Assembly (NCBI GenBank): GCA_965217135.1
Contig: OZ244249.1
Location: 2,728,001 to 2,792,000, forward strand
Origin: HXMU1420-2 sp017643305
GTDB taxonomy: Bacteria > Pseudomonadota > Alphaproteobacteria > Rhodobacterales > Rhodobacteraceae
Direction of reading: 5' to 3'
Length of the DNA stretch: 64,000 nucleotides
This document shows, one piece after another, positions 34,825-44,396 of the stretch (within the stretch, counting starts at the first letter, position 1; each line of letters begins with the position of its first letter). The translations under genes and the position numbers were made by a program. Below the pieces are notes generated by a model. The model was not told the origin of the DNA and made no database searches. It saw only the letters and a program-made list of their open reading frames with translations.

Positions 34825-36984
34825 ATGACCGGGGCGCTGAAACTGGTGCTGACGGTGCTGTTTCTGGCCCTGGGGTCTATTGCGTCAGCGCAGGGCCAGT
34901 TGCCCCCAGCCCTTGCCACCCCACCGCTGGAAGAAGAAGACCCTCCTGCGATGCTGGTCGCTGACCGGGTGTTCGTGACAGCAGACCGCAAGCTCATTGC
35001 AGAAGGCAATGTCGAAGCTTTCCAGGGCGACATCCGTCTGCGGGCACAACGTATAGAGTTCGACCAGGATCATGGCACGCTGAAAATCGACGGGCCAATT
35101 CGTATCGATCAGGGCGGCGGCACAACAGTTTTAGCCGATCAGGCAGAACTGGACCAAGGCCTGCAAAACGGGCTGTTGACCGGCGCGCGGCTGGTGCTGG
35201 CCGAACAGTTGCAGCTGGCTGCCGTGCAGATGACCCGCGTGCGCGGGCGCTATACCCAGCTGGACAAAACAGCGGTGACCAGTTGCCGGATTTGCGATGA
35301 TGAAGGCGCGCCGCTTTGGCAGATCCGCGCCCGCCGCGTGATCCATGATCAGCTGGAGCGGCAGCTATATTTCGAAGATGCGCATTTCCGCGTGATGGGT
35401 ATTCCCGTGTTCTACTTCCCCCGCCTGCGCCTGCCGGATCCTACGCTGGATCGGGCCACCGGGTTCCTCATCCCCTCCGTGCGAACGACCTCGCAACTGG
35501 GGACCGGGGTCAAGGTGCCGTATTTCATCAAGATCGGCGATCATGCGGACCTGACGCTGGAACCCTACGTATCACCCAAGACCCGCACGCTGAACTTCCG
35601 CTACCGCCACGCGTTCCGGCGCGGTGGGATGGCATTTGAGGGCGGCTATACCAACGACGACCTGATCCCTAACGACACGCGGGGCTATCTTTTTGGCGAT
35701 GGGGAGTTTTCCTTTGGCCGTGACTTCAAGCTGAACTTCGACATCGAGGCCACCAGCGACAACGCCTACCTGATCGATTACGGCCTGCCCGACATTGACC
35801 GACTGGAAAGCGAGATTGCACTCAGCCGGACCCGGAAGAACAGTTATTTCCGCAGCGGGTTTATCCACTACAACTCGCTCCGCGACGGCGAAGACGAATC
35901 GATCCTTCCAACTTTCGTGGCCGACGTGGCCTATGAGCACCGGCTGTACCCGCGTGGGATAGGTGGCGAATTGCGGCTGGGGCTGGATGCGCACGGGCAT
36001 TATCGCAGTTCGGATCTCAACGTTTTGGGTCGCGACATCCGACGCGCGACAGCTGACATCCATTGGCTGCGCAGCTGGTTCTTCAGGGGCGGGCTGCGCG
36101 CAGACGGGCAGATCGGCTTTGCTGCTGATTTCTTCGATATCAACCAGGACAGCAACTACCCCAACAGGGTGCAGGTCGCCACCCCCATGGTCGCACTGGC
36201 CCTGCGCTATCCAATGACCGCTTCAGATGCGGCAGGCGGCACGCACTACCTGGAACCTGTGGTACAGGTCGCCTGGTCCAACGTGATCGGTGAAAACGTA
36301 CCGAATGACGAAAGCGGCTTTGTCGAATTGGACGAAGGCAATCTGCTGGCCCTTTCCCGTTTCCCGGCCCCTGACCGACGCGAAGACGGGCTGGTCGCAG
36401 CCTATGGTCTGAACTGGTCGCGCTATGCCCCCAATGGCTGGCAGGCCTCCGCCGCCTTTGGACAGGTCGTACGCCAGGAAATAAACCTTGATTTTACCGA
36501 TACATCGGGCCTATCCGGCCGGGCATCGGACTTTCTGCTGGCCGGTCAGGTCAAGCTGGACAGCGGTCTGGCCATCACGGCGCGGACGCTGTTCGACACC
36601 AGCGTCAGCTTCTCCAAGAGCGAATTACGCGGCGACTGGGTTGGCACACGCAGCGCACTGGCAGCTACTTATCTTTGGCTACAGGCCGATCCGGCGGAGA
36701 ACCGCACCGAGGAAGTCAGCGAATTCTGGCTCGACGGCGGCTACGACATCTCCTCAAACTGGCGGGCCAGCGCCAACTGGCGCTACGATATTGAAGACAC
36801 CCGGTCGACCGAGGCAAGTCTCGGCCTGAAATACAGAAACGAATGCGTTGAAGTCGACGTGACGCTCAGCCGGCGTTATACTTCCTCAACGAGTGTTGAG
36901 CCCACGACCGATTTCGGGTTTACCATCGCCTTCAGGGGCTTTTCGGTCTCAGGCTCAGAAAAATACAGGCGGTCATGCAGTTGA
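34825..36984 (+). CDS. lptD: LPS-assembly outer membrane protein LptD
   Basis: A 719-residue outer-membrane beta-barrel that inserts LPS into the outer leaflet with LptE. A signal peptide (to about residue 25, ASAQG) is followed by an OstA-like domain (VADRVFVTADRKLIAEGNVEAFQGDIRLRAQRIEFDQD) and then the barrel (about 220-719) ending RGFSVSGSEKYRRSCS. Cysteines TSCRIC (about 152-155) and those near the end (CVE, SCS) may form the stabilising disulfides seen in E. coli. It overlaps surA by 10 bases. LptE is not in the window. Confidence 0.93.
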   Translation: MTGALKLVLTVLFLALGSIASAQGQLPPALATPPLEEEDPPAMLVADRVFVTADRKLIAEGNVEAFQGDIRLRAQRIEFDQDHGTLKIDGPIRIDQGGGTTVLADQAELDQGLQNGLLTGARLVLAEQLQLAAVQMTRVRGRYTQLDKTAVTSCRICDDEGAPLWQIRARRVIHDQLERQLYFEDAHFRVMGIPVFYFPRLRLPDPTLDRATGFLIPSVRTTSQLGTGVKVPYFIKIGDHADLTLEPYVSPKTRTLNFRYRHAFRRGGMAFEGGYTNDDLIPNDTRGYLFGDGEFSFGRDFKLNFDIEATSDNAYLIDYGLPDIDRLESEIALSRTRKNSYFRSGFIHYNSLRDGEDESILPTFVADVAYEHRLYPRGIGGELRLGLDAHGHYRSSDLNVLGRDIRRATADIHWLRSWFFRGGLRADGQIGFAADFFDINQDSNYPNRVQVATPMVALALRYPMTASDAAGGTHYLEPVVQVAWSNVIGENVPNDESGFVELDEGNLLALSRFPAPDRREDGLVAAYGLNWSRYAPNGWQASAAFGQVVRQEINLDFTDTSGLSGRASDFLLAGQVKLDSGLAITARTLFDTSVSFSKSELRGDWVGTRSALAATYLWLQADPAENRTEEVSEFWLDGGYDISSNWRASANWRYDIEDTRSTEASLGLKYRNECVEVDVTLSRRYTSSTSVEPTTDFGFTIAFRGFSVSGSEKYRRSCS

Positions 36985-38210
36985 TGATCAATCTTCCAGC
37001 AATGCGGGCGCTTCGGCCTGCGGTCCTTTCTTTAGCACTGGCGCTTGCCGGGCCAGTCGCGGGGTGGGCGCAAAGCCTGTTTTCGCCTGCTTATCTCGTC
37101 GACGCGGATGCAGTCACTTATTACGAACTGGAACAGCGCATCCAGTTCATGAAAGTCCTGCGCCTGCCTGGCAACCCTGAGGAGGTCGCACCAAGGGACC
37201 TGATCGACGACCGACTGAAACAGGCGGTGTTGGACGATGTGGGCATCGACCCCAGCACTGAAGCCGTTGAAGAAGCAATGGACACGTTCGCCCAACGTGC
37301 CAACTTGACCCGCCAGGAATTTGTCAAGGCACTAGCGCAGGAAGGCATCGATGAAGAAACCCTGCGCGACTACGTCAAGGTCAATATCGGCTGGCGGGAC
37401 TTTATCGCCGGGCAATACCTCGGCCAGGCCCGGCCGAACGATGACGAGATTGATCGCGCGCTGACCCAGCAGGGCAACGGCGGGCTGCGTGTGCTGCTGT
37501 CGGAAATCATCATCCCGATCAACCCACAGAATTTCGATGCGGCACAGGCCGAGGCCGAAAGGATTGCACAGATCCGCAGCTACGATGAGTTCTCCGCCGC
37601 CGCAGCGCAGTTTTCGGCCACCGAAAGCCGTGCCAATGGCGGTCGGCTGGACTGGATGTCGATCAACAACCTGCCTCCTGCCATGCGCCCCGTCATCCTG
37701 GGCCTGTCGCCGGGTGAGGTGACATCGCCGCTGGCCATTCCAAACGCCGTAGCCCTGTTCCAGATGCGCGATATTGCAGAATCCACCTCGGCCACGCCGC
37801 GATATTCGGAAATCGAATATGCGATCCTCTATGTTGCGGGTGGGCGCAGCCCGGAGTCGCTGGAATATGTCACTCGGCTTCGCAACAACACCGACACTTG
37901 CGACGATCTATACGGCGCCGGGTTCGGGCGTCCAAAGGAAGCCCTGTTCCGCGAAAGCCTGCCGCCCTCGCAGATCCCACGCGATGTGTCCATCGAACTG
38001 GCAAAGCTGGACGAAGGCGAGGTATCCACCGCGCTGACCACCCGCGACGGGCGGCTCATGTTCATTATGATGTGTGCCCGCAGCCCGGTCGAATCCGATG
38101 AAGAAGCCCGCGAACAGGTTGCGCTCGCACTGACGCAGGAACGGTTGAATTCCTTCTCGGACAACCTGATCGCACAACTGCGGGCCGACGCGCATATCGT
38201 CGAGAAATGA
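36975..38210 (+). CDS. surA: SurA-like periplasmic chaperone / peptidyl-prolyl isomerase
   Basis: A 411-residue exported protein. A signal peptide (to about residue 33, GWAQS) precedes an N-terminal SurA-type chaperone region with RDLIDDRLKQAVLDDVGI. One parvulin PPIase domain is seen (VLLSEIIIPINPQN...FSATESRANGGRLDWMSINNLPPAMRPVILGLSPGEVTSPL). E. coli SurA has two parvulin repeats; the second here is divergent. It supports folding of outer-membrane proteins such as LptD, which is encoded just before. It is coupled to pdxA by a 4-base overlap. Confidence 0.88.
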   Translation: MQLMINLPAMRALRPAVLSLALALAGPVAGWAQSLFSPAYLVDADAVTYYELEQRIQFMKVLRLPGNPEEVAPRDLIDDRLKQAVLDDVGIDPSTEAVEEAMDTFAQRANLTRQEFVKALAQEGIDEETLRDYVKVNIGWRDFIAGQYLGQARPNDDEIDRALTQQGNGGLRVLLSEIIIPINPQNFDAAQAEAERIAQIRSYDEFSAAAAQFSATESRANGGRLDWMSINNLPPAMRPVILGLSPGEVTSPLAIPNAVALFQMRDIAESTSATPRYSEIEYAILYVAGGRSPESLEYVTRLRNNTDTCDDLYGAGFGRPKEALFRESLPPSQIPRDVSIELAKLDEGEVSTALTTRDGRLMFIMMCARSPVESDEEAREQVALALTQERLNSFSDNLIAQLRADAHIVEK

Positions 38211-39172
38211 CAGCGCCCATCGCCCTGACCTGTGGCGAACCAGCTGGGATCGGGCCTGAACTGGCGGCACGGGCGCAGGCGGAGCTGGGCACAGCCTGCC
38301 GGTTTTTCTGGATCGGTGATCCGCGCCACCTGCCTGCCGGTACAGCCTATGCCGAGATTGCAGCACCGGGAGATACCGGCGCAGTGGCCCCGGGCACCCT
38401 GCCTGTGCTGCGACAGGACTTCCCGAACCCAGCTGTGCCTGGCCAGCCCGACCCGGCCAACGCACCCGGCGTGATCCGGGCCATAGAAACCGGCGTTGCG
38501 CTCGTCCGATCCGGACAAGCCGCAGCCCTGTGCACCGCCCCGATCAACAAGAAAGCACTGATTGACGGAGCCGGGTTTACCTATCCGGGCCATACGGAGT
38601 TTCTGGCTGCCCTGGCCGGGGTGGACCGGGTGGTTATGATGCTCGCCTCCGAGCAGCTGCGCGTGGTGCCCGCCACCATCCATATCCCCCTTTCCGAAGT
38701 GCCCAACCACCTGACGTCCGAGCTGCTGCGCGACACGATCCGCATCACCGCCACCGACCTGCGCTACCGTTTTGGGCTGAACCACCCCCGCATCGCCGTG
38801 GCCGGGCTCAACCCGCACGCGGGTGAAGGCGGGGCCATGGGGCAGGAGGAAATCACCTGGATCGCCGACCTGATTGCGAACTACGACGATCCCGACCTCA
38901 CCCTGACCGGTCCACACCCGGCCGATACACTGTTTCACGCGGCAGCCCGCGCCCGCTATGACGCGGCGATTGCCATGTATCACGATCAGGCGCTGATCCC
39001 GATCAAGACACTGGATTTCGACAGGGGCGTGAACGTGACGCTGGGCTTGCCGTTTATCCGCACCTCGCCCGATCATGGCACCGCATTCGACATCGCAGGC
39101 AAGGGCATCGCCACGCCCACCAGCCTGATCGAAGCGCTGCGCATGGCCCAGCGCATGGCGGATGCCGCATGA
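38207..39172 (+). CDS. pdxA: 4-hydroxythreonine-4-phosphate dehydrogenase
   Basis: A 321-residue enzyme of pyridoxal-phosphate synthesis: NAD-dependent oxidation and decarboxylation of 4-phospho-hydroxy-L-threonine. Signatures are LTCGEPAGIGPELA at the N-terminus, CTAPINKKAL, YPGHTEFLA, the metal-site PHAGEGG, and YHDQALIPIKTLDFDRGVNVTLGLPFIRTSPDHGTAFDIAG. It is sandwiched between surA and rsmA with ATGA overlaps on both sides, the typical order in proteobacteria. Confidence 0.95.
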   Translation: MTAPIALTCGEPAGIGPELAARAQAELGTACRFFWIGDPRHLPAGTAYAEIAAPGDTGAVAPGTLPVLRQDFPNPAVPGQPDPANAPGVIRAIETGVALVRSGQAAALCTAPINKKALIDGAGFTYPGHTEFLAALAGVDRVVMMLASEQLRVVPATIHIPLSEVPNHLTSELLRDTIRITATDLRYRFGLNHPRIAVAGLNPHAGEGGAMGQEEITWIADLIANYDDPDLTLTGPHPADTLFHAAARARYDAAIAMYHDQALIPIKTLDFDRGVNVTLGLPFIRTSPDHGTAFDIAGKGIATPTSLIEALRMAQRMADAA

Positions 39173-40008
39173 GCCATCTCGATCCCCTGCCCCCGCTGCG
39201 CGATGTGATCGCCACGCACGGGTTGTCGGCCAAAAAATCACTGGGCCAGAATTTCCTGCTGGACCTGAACCTGACCGCCAAGATTGCTCGACAAGCAGGC
39301 GATCTGACCGGCTGCGACGTGCTGGAAATCGGCCCTGGCCCAGGCGGGCTAACCCGGGGCCTGCTGGCCAGCGGCGCACGCAAGGTGCTGGCGATCGAAA
39401 AAGACGCCCGCTGCCTGCCCGCCCTGCAGGAGATCGCCGAGGTCTATTCCGACCGGCTGGAGATCCTGTCAGGCGACGCGCTGGAAATTGACCCGCTGCA
39501 GCACCTGACCCCGCCCATCCGCGTGGCGGCGAACCTGCCCTACAACGTAGGTACCGAATTGCTGATCCGCTGGCTGACACCCACGCAATGGCCCCCCTAC
39601 TGGGAAAGCCTGACACTGATGTTCCAGCGTGAAGTGGCCGAACGCATTGTCGCGCAGCCAGGCAGTAAGGCCTATGGGCGGCTGTCAGTACTGGCGCAAT
39701 GGCGGACGGACGCGCGGATGGTTCTATCCCTGCCGCCAGGCGCCTTCACCCCGCCGCCCAAAGTGGCCAGTGCTGTGGTACATGTTACGGCCCTGCCTGC
39801 CCCCCGCTGGCCTGCGGACCCGGAAATCCTGTCCTGCGTTGTGGCAGCTGCTTTCAACCAGCGGCGCAAGATGTTGCGAGCAGCTTTGAAAGGCCTGGCC
39901 CCGGACATCGAAGACCGGCTGACCGCTGCGGGGATCAAGCCGACAGAACGGGCTGAACAGGTGTCGATCGAAGCCTTCTGCGCCCTCGCGCGCAGCTTCG
40001 AGCCGTAA
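39169..40008 (+). CDS. rsmA: 16S rRNA (adenine1518-N6/adenine1519-N6)-dimethyltransferase
   Basis: A 279-residue SAM-dependent methyltransferase (KsgA) that dimethylates A1518 and A1519 in late 30S assembly. Signatures are KKSLGQNFLLD, VLEIGPGPGGLTRGLL (SAM motif I), and NLPYNVGTELLIRWL (catalytic NLPY). The C-terminal FNQRRKMLRAALKGL is also diagnostic. It is the last gene of the pepA/lptG-rsmA run. Palindromic repeats follow at 40010. Confidence 0.95.
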   Translation: MSHLDPLPPLRDVIATHGLSAKKSLGQNFLLDLNLTAKIARQAGDLTGCDVLEIGPGPGGLTRGLLASGARKVLAIEKDARCLPALQEIAEVYSDRLEILSGDALEIDPLQHLTPPIRVAANLPYNVGTELLIRWLTPTQWPPYWESLTLMFQREVAERIVAQPGSKAYGRLSVLAQWRTDARMVLSLPPGAFTPPPKVASAVVHVTALPAPRWPADPEILSCVVAAAFNQRRKMLRAALKGLAPDIEDRLTAAGIKPTERAEQVSIEAFCALARSFEP

Positions 40009-40009
40009 A

Positions 40010-40074
40010 GCGAATTGTCGACAATTCGCCTGCAATTTATCAATCAATTGCGTTCAATTCGTTGACGAATTGAA
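40010..40074. repeat. cluster of palindromes, related to 31995-32014
   Basis: Three inverted repeats fill the gap between convergent rsmA and the YibQ-type gene. GCGAATTGTCGACAATTCGC (40010-40029) is perfect. GCAATT and AATTGC (40032-40051) form arms with an eight-base loop. A 22-base element (40053-40074) has perfect 10-base arms, TTCAATTCGT and ACGAATTGAA, round a TG loop. All share the AATTCG/CGAATT core with the palindrome at 31995. Confidence 0.6.
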
Positions 40075-40080
40075 CACGCG

Positions 40081-41829
40081 TCAGTTGTCAGTGTCGCGCA
40101 ACAGGGCGGCCGACAAGGGCGACAGGGCCACCCGGCTTGCCCGATCCTGCAAACCCCAGACAAGCAACGCGGAAATCGTTTCCGGCCGTACGCGTCCCAG
40201 CATGATCACCACGCCTTCCTGATCGGCACGGAACGCCGCCTGATCCAGAAAACGGCGGATCGTGTCCGGGGTCTGGCCTGCACCATCGAAATCACGGAAC
40301 ACCACGGCCGACGGCACGCCCTTGCGCGCAGCCAGTTTCTGCACGGTGTTCAGCCCGTTGCTCTGCGTGACCATGCCCCGCCCAGAGGCCCCGGCAATGG
40401 CTGTAACCTGATTGGAAAGTTCGCGGTTACCCTGAAATCCGCTCCCCACCCCTTCGAACACCGCCACGGTTTCGGGCAATGCGGCCAGCGCGGCCTCCAG
40501 TGCCACTTCGGCATCCTGTGCATTGGCCGCTTCGGGCAGGTTGGTCAACAGGGCGGCTTCGAACCCGGCGTCGCGGTAACGGCCCAGTTTGCTTTGCGCG
40601 TCCGGATCGTTGGGGTTCAGCGCAAAGGTCAGCGGATAGGGGAATTCCTCGAAGGCTTCCGCGCCAAAGCTCCGGGTATCGTCGATCAGGACGATGGCCA
40701 TGAGCGGTTTCTTCTCCGGATTCTCAAACGGGGCCGCGTAGCGAACGATCGGCGGCTCTGCACCCTCTTCGTCATCTGCCGCCACTTGGGTCACGCTGAG
40801 CAGGCGAGAAGACCTGCCATCGCGCTCCGTCAGAGGCTTCACGCGCGTGCCAATGGTCGGTCCTGCATCTGTGTCTTCTTCCTCCGCACCGCCAGATTGC
40901 GGCAGGGCAGCGATGCGCGGGCCCGGTTCGGTCTCTGTCGGCTCAGCGGGCGTAGGCTGGGCCGGGCCATCACTGGCCACCTCTGGAGCGTCATCCCCAA
41001 AACCGGAGCTGTCCTCGGTGACCAAGGGCGCCACGGGTTGCGCAGGCTCCGACGAAATCGGCTGGTCTTCCCCTTGTGGCGCGGTCAGACCGCCGCCGGG
41101 CTGAGCCGGGGCGGCCGGGCGTTCGGCCACAGCAGAGACATCCGGCGCGGACCCGGCTGCCGACGGGCTGTTGAGCCCGGCGCTTGCGCCACCAACCGAC
41201 GGTCGGTCACCCGAGGACGTATCAGTGCCCTGTGGACTGCTGTCCGACGGTGCGGGTGCGCTGGGGGCTTCTGTCACCTGACCGGCAGGCGCGCCATTGT
41301 TGTCGCCTGCTGCCACATCCGGGGCAGAACCAGAGGCGCCCGGTGCCTCAAGACTGCCGGTCGCGCCCGAGACTTCCGGGCGCGCGGCACTGTCCCTGGC
41401 CACCGGCTGCGGAGTGGTGTCTGCATCAGGGGTGCTGGGCGCGGTCGCGACCTGATCGCCAGACGGAGTGCTGTCAGCCCCCGGCGCCACGTCCGGCGCG
41501 CTGCCCGCATCGGACGGTTCTGTGAGCGCGCCCGTGCCCGCACCCACAGCAGGTTTGTCCGCCGGGCGCGTATCGCTGTCTTCCAAGCTATTAAGCGTAT
41601 CGGCCCCATCCCCGGCTTTCGGCGCGGTGGGGGGCAGTTCGACCAGATCTGCATCCCGCCCGGTTTCAGGCCGATCCCCTGCCTCCGGGTCGGAAGGCGC
41701 CGCACCCGCGCCGGGTGCGCCGGAGACATCCGGGCTGGGCGGCAATGGCGACAGCAAAGACACCGTGCCAAGCCCCACGACGGAAATGACACCGCCTACA
41801 ACCAGTCCCGCCAAAACGCCGCGTGCCAT
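40081..41829 (-). CDS. divergent polysaccharide deacetylase family protein (YibQ type)
   Basis: A 582-residue protein. An N-terminal membrane helix (ARGVLAGLVVGGVISVVGLGTVSLL) is followed by a long disordered Ala/Pro/Ser/Asp-rich region (about 30-330) with the motif GSAPDV repeated three times. The C-terminal 200 residues (MAIVLIDDTRSFGAEAFEEFPYPLTFALNPNDPDAQSK; GRGMVTQSNGLNTVQKLA) match the divergent polysaccharide deacetylase 2 (YibQ) family. It probably acts on an envelope glycan, but activity is unproven. In Rhodobacter, yibQ is a neighbour of trpG, as here. The divergent gap to trpG is about 160 bases. Confidence 0.82.
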   Translation of the reverse strand: MARGVLAGLVVGGVISVVGLGTVSLLSPLPPSPDVSGAPGAGAAPSDPEAGDRPETGRDADLVELPPTAPKAGDGADTLNSLEDSDTRPADKPAVGAGTGALTEPSDAGSAPDVAPGADSTPSGDQVATAPSTPDADTTPQPVARDSAARPEVSGATGSLEAPGASGSAPDVAAGDNNGAPAGQVTEAPSAPAPSDSSPQGTDTSSGDRPSVGGASAGLNSPSAAGSAPDVSAVAERPAAPAQPGGGLTAPQGEDQPISSEPAQPVAPLVTEDSSGFGDDAPEVASDGPAQPTPAEPTETEPGPRIAALPQSGGAEEEDTDAGPTIGTRVKPLTERDGRSSRLLSVTQVAADDEEGAEPPIVRYAAPFENPEKKPLMAIVLIDDTRSFGAEAFEEFPYPLTFALNPNDPDAQSKLGRYRDAGFEAALLTNLPEAANAQDAEVALEAALAALPETVAVFEGVGSGFQGNRELSNQVTAIAGASGRGMVTQSNGLNTVQKLAARKGVPSAVVFRDFDGAGQTPDTIRRFLDQAAFRADQEGVVIMLGRVRPETISALLVWGLQDRASRVALSPLSAALLRDTDN

Positions 41830-41989
41830 TGCCTGATCTTCCTGTTCTTCCTAACGGGCCCGTCCGGACTTGCCGCGTCCCCGCTCTTGACGCTGGCGTT
41901 GAAGCCTGAACATGTATGCCGCGACCACTATACCGCGACCGGACCGCCCGGCTCTACCCCTTTGTGAATACGGACCCGATGCTGCCAAA

Positions 41990-42571
41990 ATGCTGCTGCT
42001 AATCGACAACTACGACAGTTTTACTTACAATCTCGTCCACTATCTGGGGGAGCTTGGTGAAATCCCCGTCGTGCGCCGCAACGACGCGCTGAGCGTGACC
42101 GACGCGCTGGCCATGAACCCAGCGGGAATCCTTCTGTCTCCCGGCCCCTGCGACCCGGATCAGGCTGGTATCTGTCTGGACCTGACCAAGGCCGCTGCAA
42201 AGGCGCGCATTCCGCTGTTTGGCGTCTGCCTGGGGCATCAGACCATCGGTCAGGCGTTCGGCGGCAAGGTGGTGCGCTGTGATGAGATCGTGCATGGCAA
42301 ACTGGGCCGCATGCAGCATTCCGGCCAAGGCGTGTTCAGCGGCCTGCCGACGCCTTTTGATGCCACACGCTACCATTCGCTGGTGGTGGACCGCGACAGC
42401 CTGCCCGATGCGCTGGAGGTTACGGCGTGGTTGGAAAACGGCACCATCATGGGGCTTAAGCATCGGGAACTTCCGATCCACGGCGTGCAGTTCCACCCGG
42501 AATCCATCGCCTCCGAACATGGCTATGCGCTGTTGAAAAACTTTCTGCAGGATATGAAGGTGCCGGCATGA
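41990..42571 (+). CDS. trpG: anthranilate synthase, glutamine amidotransferase component
   Basis: A 193-residue class I glutamine amidotransferase that supplies ammonia to TrpE for anthranilate formation. It has IDNYDSFTYNLVHYLGELG at the N-terminus, the nucleophile elbow GVCLGHQTIGQAFGG, and HGVQFHPESIASEHG with the catalytic His-Glu. The ATG at 41990 is used; the frame runs to 41912 without homology. It is first in trpG-trpD-trpC-moaC-moeA with overlapping start and stop codons. trpE is not in the window. Confidence 0.94.
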   Translation: MLLLIDNYDSFTYNLVHYLGELGEIPVVRRNDALSVTDALAMNPAGILLSPGPCDPDQAGICLDLTKAAAKARIPLFGVCLGHQTIGQAFGGKVVRCDEIVHGKLGRMQHSGQGVFSGLPTPFDATRYHSLVVDRDSLPDALEVTAWLENGTIMGLKHRELPIHGVQFHPESIASEHGYALLKNFLQDMKVPA

Positions 42572-43587
42572 GCGACGCATTGAAACCCCTGATCGGCGCG
42601 GCTGCCGACCGCGCCCTCACGCGGGAAGAGGCTGAGGCCGCCTTTGGCATCCTGTTTGCCGGTGAAGCCACGCCCAGCCAGATCGGCGGGCTGTTGATGG
42701 CGCTGCGCACGCGCGGGGAAACGGTGGATGAATACGCCGCCGCCGCTGCCGTGATGCGCGCCAAATGCCACGCGGTCCGCGCGCCCGAAGGTGCGATGGA
42801 CATTGTCGGCACCGGGGGCGATGGCAAAGGCACGCTGAACATTTCCACCGCAACGGCCTTTGTCGTGGCCGGGGCCGGTGTGCCGGTGGCCAAGCATGGC
42901 AACCGCAACCTCAGCTCCAAGTCCGGGGCGGCGGATGCGCTGACCCAGATGGGCATCAACGTGATGATCGGCGCGAAAGCCGTTGAAAAGGTGATAGAAT
43001 CCGCTGGGATCGGGTTCATGATGGCGCCCATGCATCACCCGGCCATGGCCCATGTAGGCCCTGTGCGGGCCGAGCTGGGCACGCGTACAATCTTCAACAT
43101 CCTGGGGCCGCTGACCAACCCGGCCTGCGTGAAACGCCAGCTGACCGGTGCGTTTTCTCGCGACCTGATCCGCCCGATGGCGGAAACCCTGGCCCAGCTG
43201 GGGTCCGACCGCGCCTGGCTGGTCCATGGCTCAGACGGCACAGATGAGCTGACCATCACCGGCATCAGTTGGGTTGCCGCACTGGAAGATGGCGAAGTCA
43301 AAGAGGTGGAGCTGCACCCCGAAGACGCGGGCTTGCCGTTGCATCCGTTTGAAGACATCCTCGGCGGCGCGCCCGAAGAAAACGCTGCAGCCTTCCGCAC
43401 GCTGCTGGATGGCACGCCATCGGCGTACCGCGACGCGGTGCTGCTGAACGCCGCTGCCGCGCTGGTGGTTGCAGGCAAAGTCAACGACTTGCGTGACGGT
43501 GTTGAAGCAGCAAAAGACAGCATAGACAGCGGTGCGGCCAAGGCCAGGCTCCAGGCCGTGGCCAAAGCATCGCAGGAGGCGGCATGA
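42568..43587 (+). CDS. trpD: anthranilate phosphoribosyltransferase
   Basis: A 339-residue enzyme that adds phosphoribose from PRPP to anthranilate in tryptophan synthesis. The N-terminal helical domain is followed by the PRPP-binding DIVGTGGDGKGTLNISTATAFVVAGAGVPVAKHGNR. LIGFMMAPMHHPAMAHVGPVRAELGTRTIFNILGPLTNPA is the substrate-contacting segment. It starts inside the trpG stop (ATGA) and ends in that of trpC. Confidence 0.95.
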   Translation: MSDALKPLIGAAADRALTREEAEAAFGILFAGEATPSQIGGLLMALRTRGETVDEYAAAAAVMRAKCHAVRAPEGAMDIVGTGGDGKGTLNISTATAFVVAGAGVPVAKHGNRNLSSKSGAADALTQMGINVMIGAKAVEKVIESAGIGFMMAPMHHPAMAHVGPVRAELGTRTIFNILGPLTNPACVKRQLTGAFSRDLIRPMAETLAQLGSDRAWLVHGSDGTDELTITGISWVAALEDGEVKEVELHPEDAGLPLHPFEDILGGAPEENAAAFRTLLDGTPSAYRDAVLLNAAAALVVAGKVNDLRDGVEAAKDSIDSGAAKARLQAVAKASQEAA

Positions 43588-44396
43588 CCGAAACCATCCT
43601 CGACAAGATCAAGGCCTACAAACTGGAGGAGGTCGCTGCCGACAAGGCCGCCACCCCTCTGGCCGCGGTCGAAGAAGCGGCGCGCGAAGCCAGCCCTGTG
43701 CGCGGCTTTGCCGATGCCCTTCACAGCGCGGCGCGCGAGGGTTACGGGCTGATTGCCGAGATCAAGAAGGCCAGCCCGTCGAAAGGCCTGATCCGGCCAG
43801 ATTTCGACCCGCCCGCTCTGGCTCGGGCCTATGCCGAAGGCGGGGCCACCTGCCTGTCGATCCTGACCGACACGCCCAGCTTTCAGGGCGCAAAAGACTT
43901 CCTGACAGATGCACGCGCCGCCTGCGACCTGCCCGCACTGCGCAAGGATTTCATGTATGACACCTATCAGGTTGCCGAGGCCCGTGCCCTGGGGGCGGAT
44001 TGCATCCTGATCATCATGGCCAGTGTGTCTGACGCGCAGGCGCAGGAACTGGAAGACGCCTCCACCGAATGGGGCATGGATGCCTTGATCGAGGTGCATG
44101 ATGCAGACGAACTGCATCGCGCCGGGGCGTTAAAAAGTCGCCTGATCGGCATCAACAACCGCAATCTCAAGACATTTGAGACAACGCTCGACACAACCCG
44201 CCAGTTGGCCAAATTGGTGCCGCATGACCGCACCATCGTGTCCGAAAGCGGGCTCTATACCTCTGACGACCTGTCGGACATGGCGCGTTATGGCGTGCGC
44301 AATTTCCTGATCGGGGAAAGCCTGATGCGGCAGGATGATGTCGCCGCTGCCACGCGCACGCTGCTGGCCAACCCGCTGACCTCCGGGGGCATGTGA
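43584..44396 (+). CDS. trpC: indole-3-glycerol phosphate synthase
   Basis: A 270-residue TIM barrel that closes the indole ring. Signatures are IAEIKKASPSKGLIRPDFDP (catalytic Lys and phosphate site), LSILTDTPSFQGAKDFL, LRKDFMYDTYQVAEARALGAD, and IGINNRNLKTFETTL. SESGL and FLIGESLMRQDD complete the phosphate-binding end. It is a monofunctional TrpC, with no TrpF part. The stop overlaps the moaC start (TGATG). Confidence 0.95.
   Translation: MTETILDKIKAYKLEEVAADKAATPLAAVEEAAREASPVRGFADALHSAAREGYGLIAEIKKASPSKGLIRPDFDPPALARAYAEGGATCLSILTDTPSFQGAKDFLTDARAACDLPALRKDFMYDTYQVAEARALGADCILIIMASVSDAQAQELEDASTEWGMDALIEVHDADELHRAGALKSRLIGINNRNLKTFETTLDTTRQLAKLVPHDRTIVSESGLYTSDDLSDMARYGVRNFLIGESLMRQDDVAAATRTLLANPLTSGGM

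Noticed and set aside
37829..39616. 595-codon frame on the minus strand
   Set aside because: It is antisense to surA and pdxA, which have clear family motifs; it is Arg/Gly/Pro-rich shadow coding.
40594..41967. 457-codon open frame on the plus strand
   Set aside because: It lies antisense to the YibQ-type gene, whose Ala/Pro/Ser/Asp-rich linker gives long open frames on both strands. It is Arg/Cys-rich without any domain.
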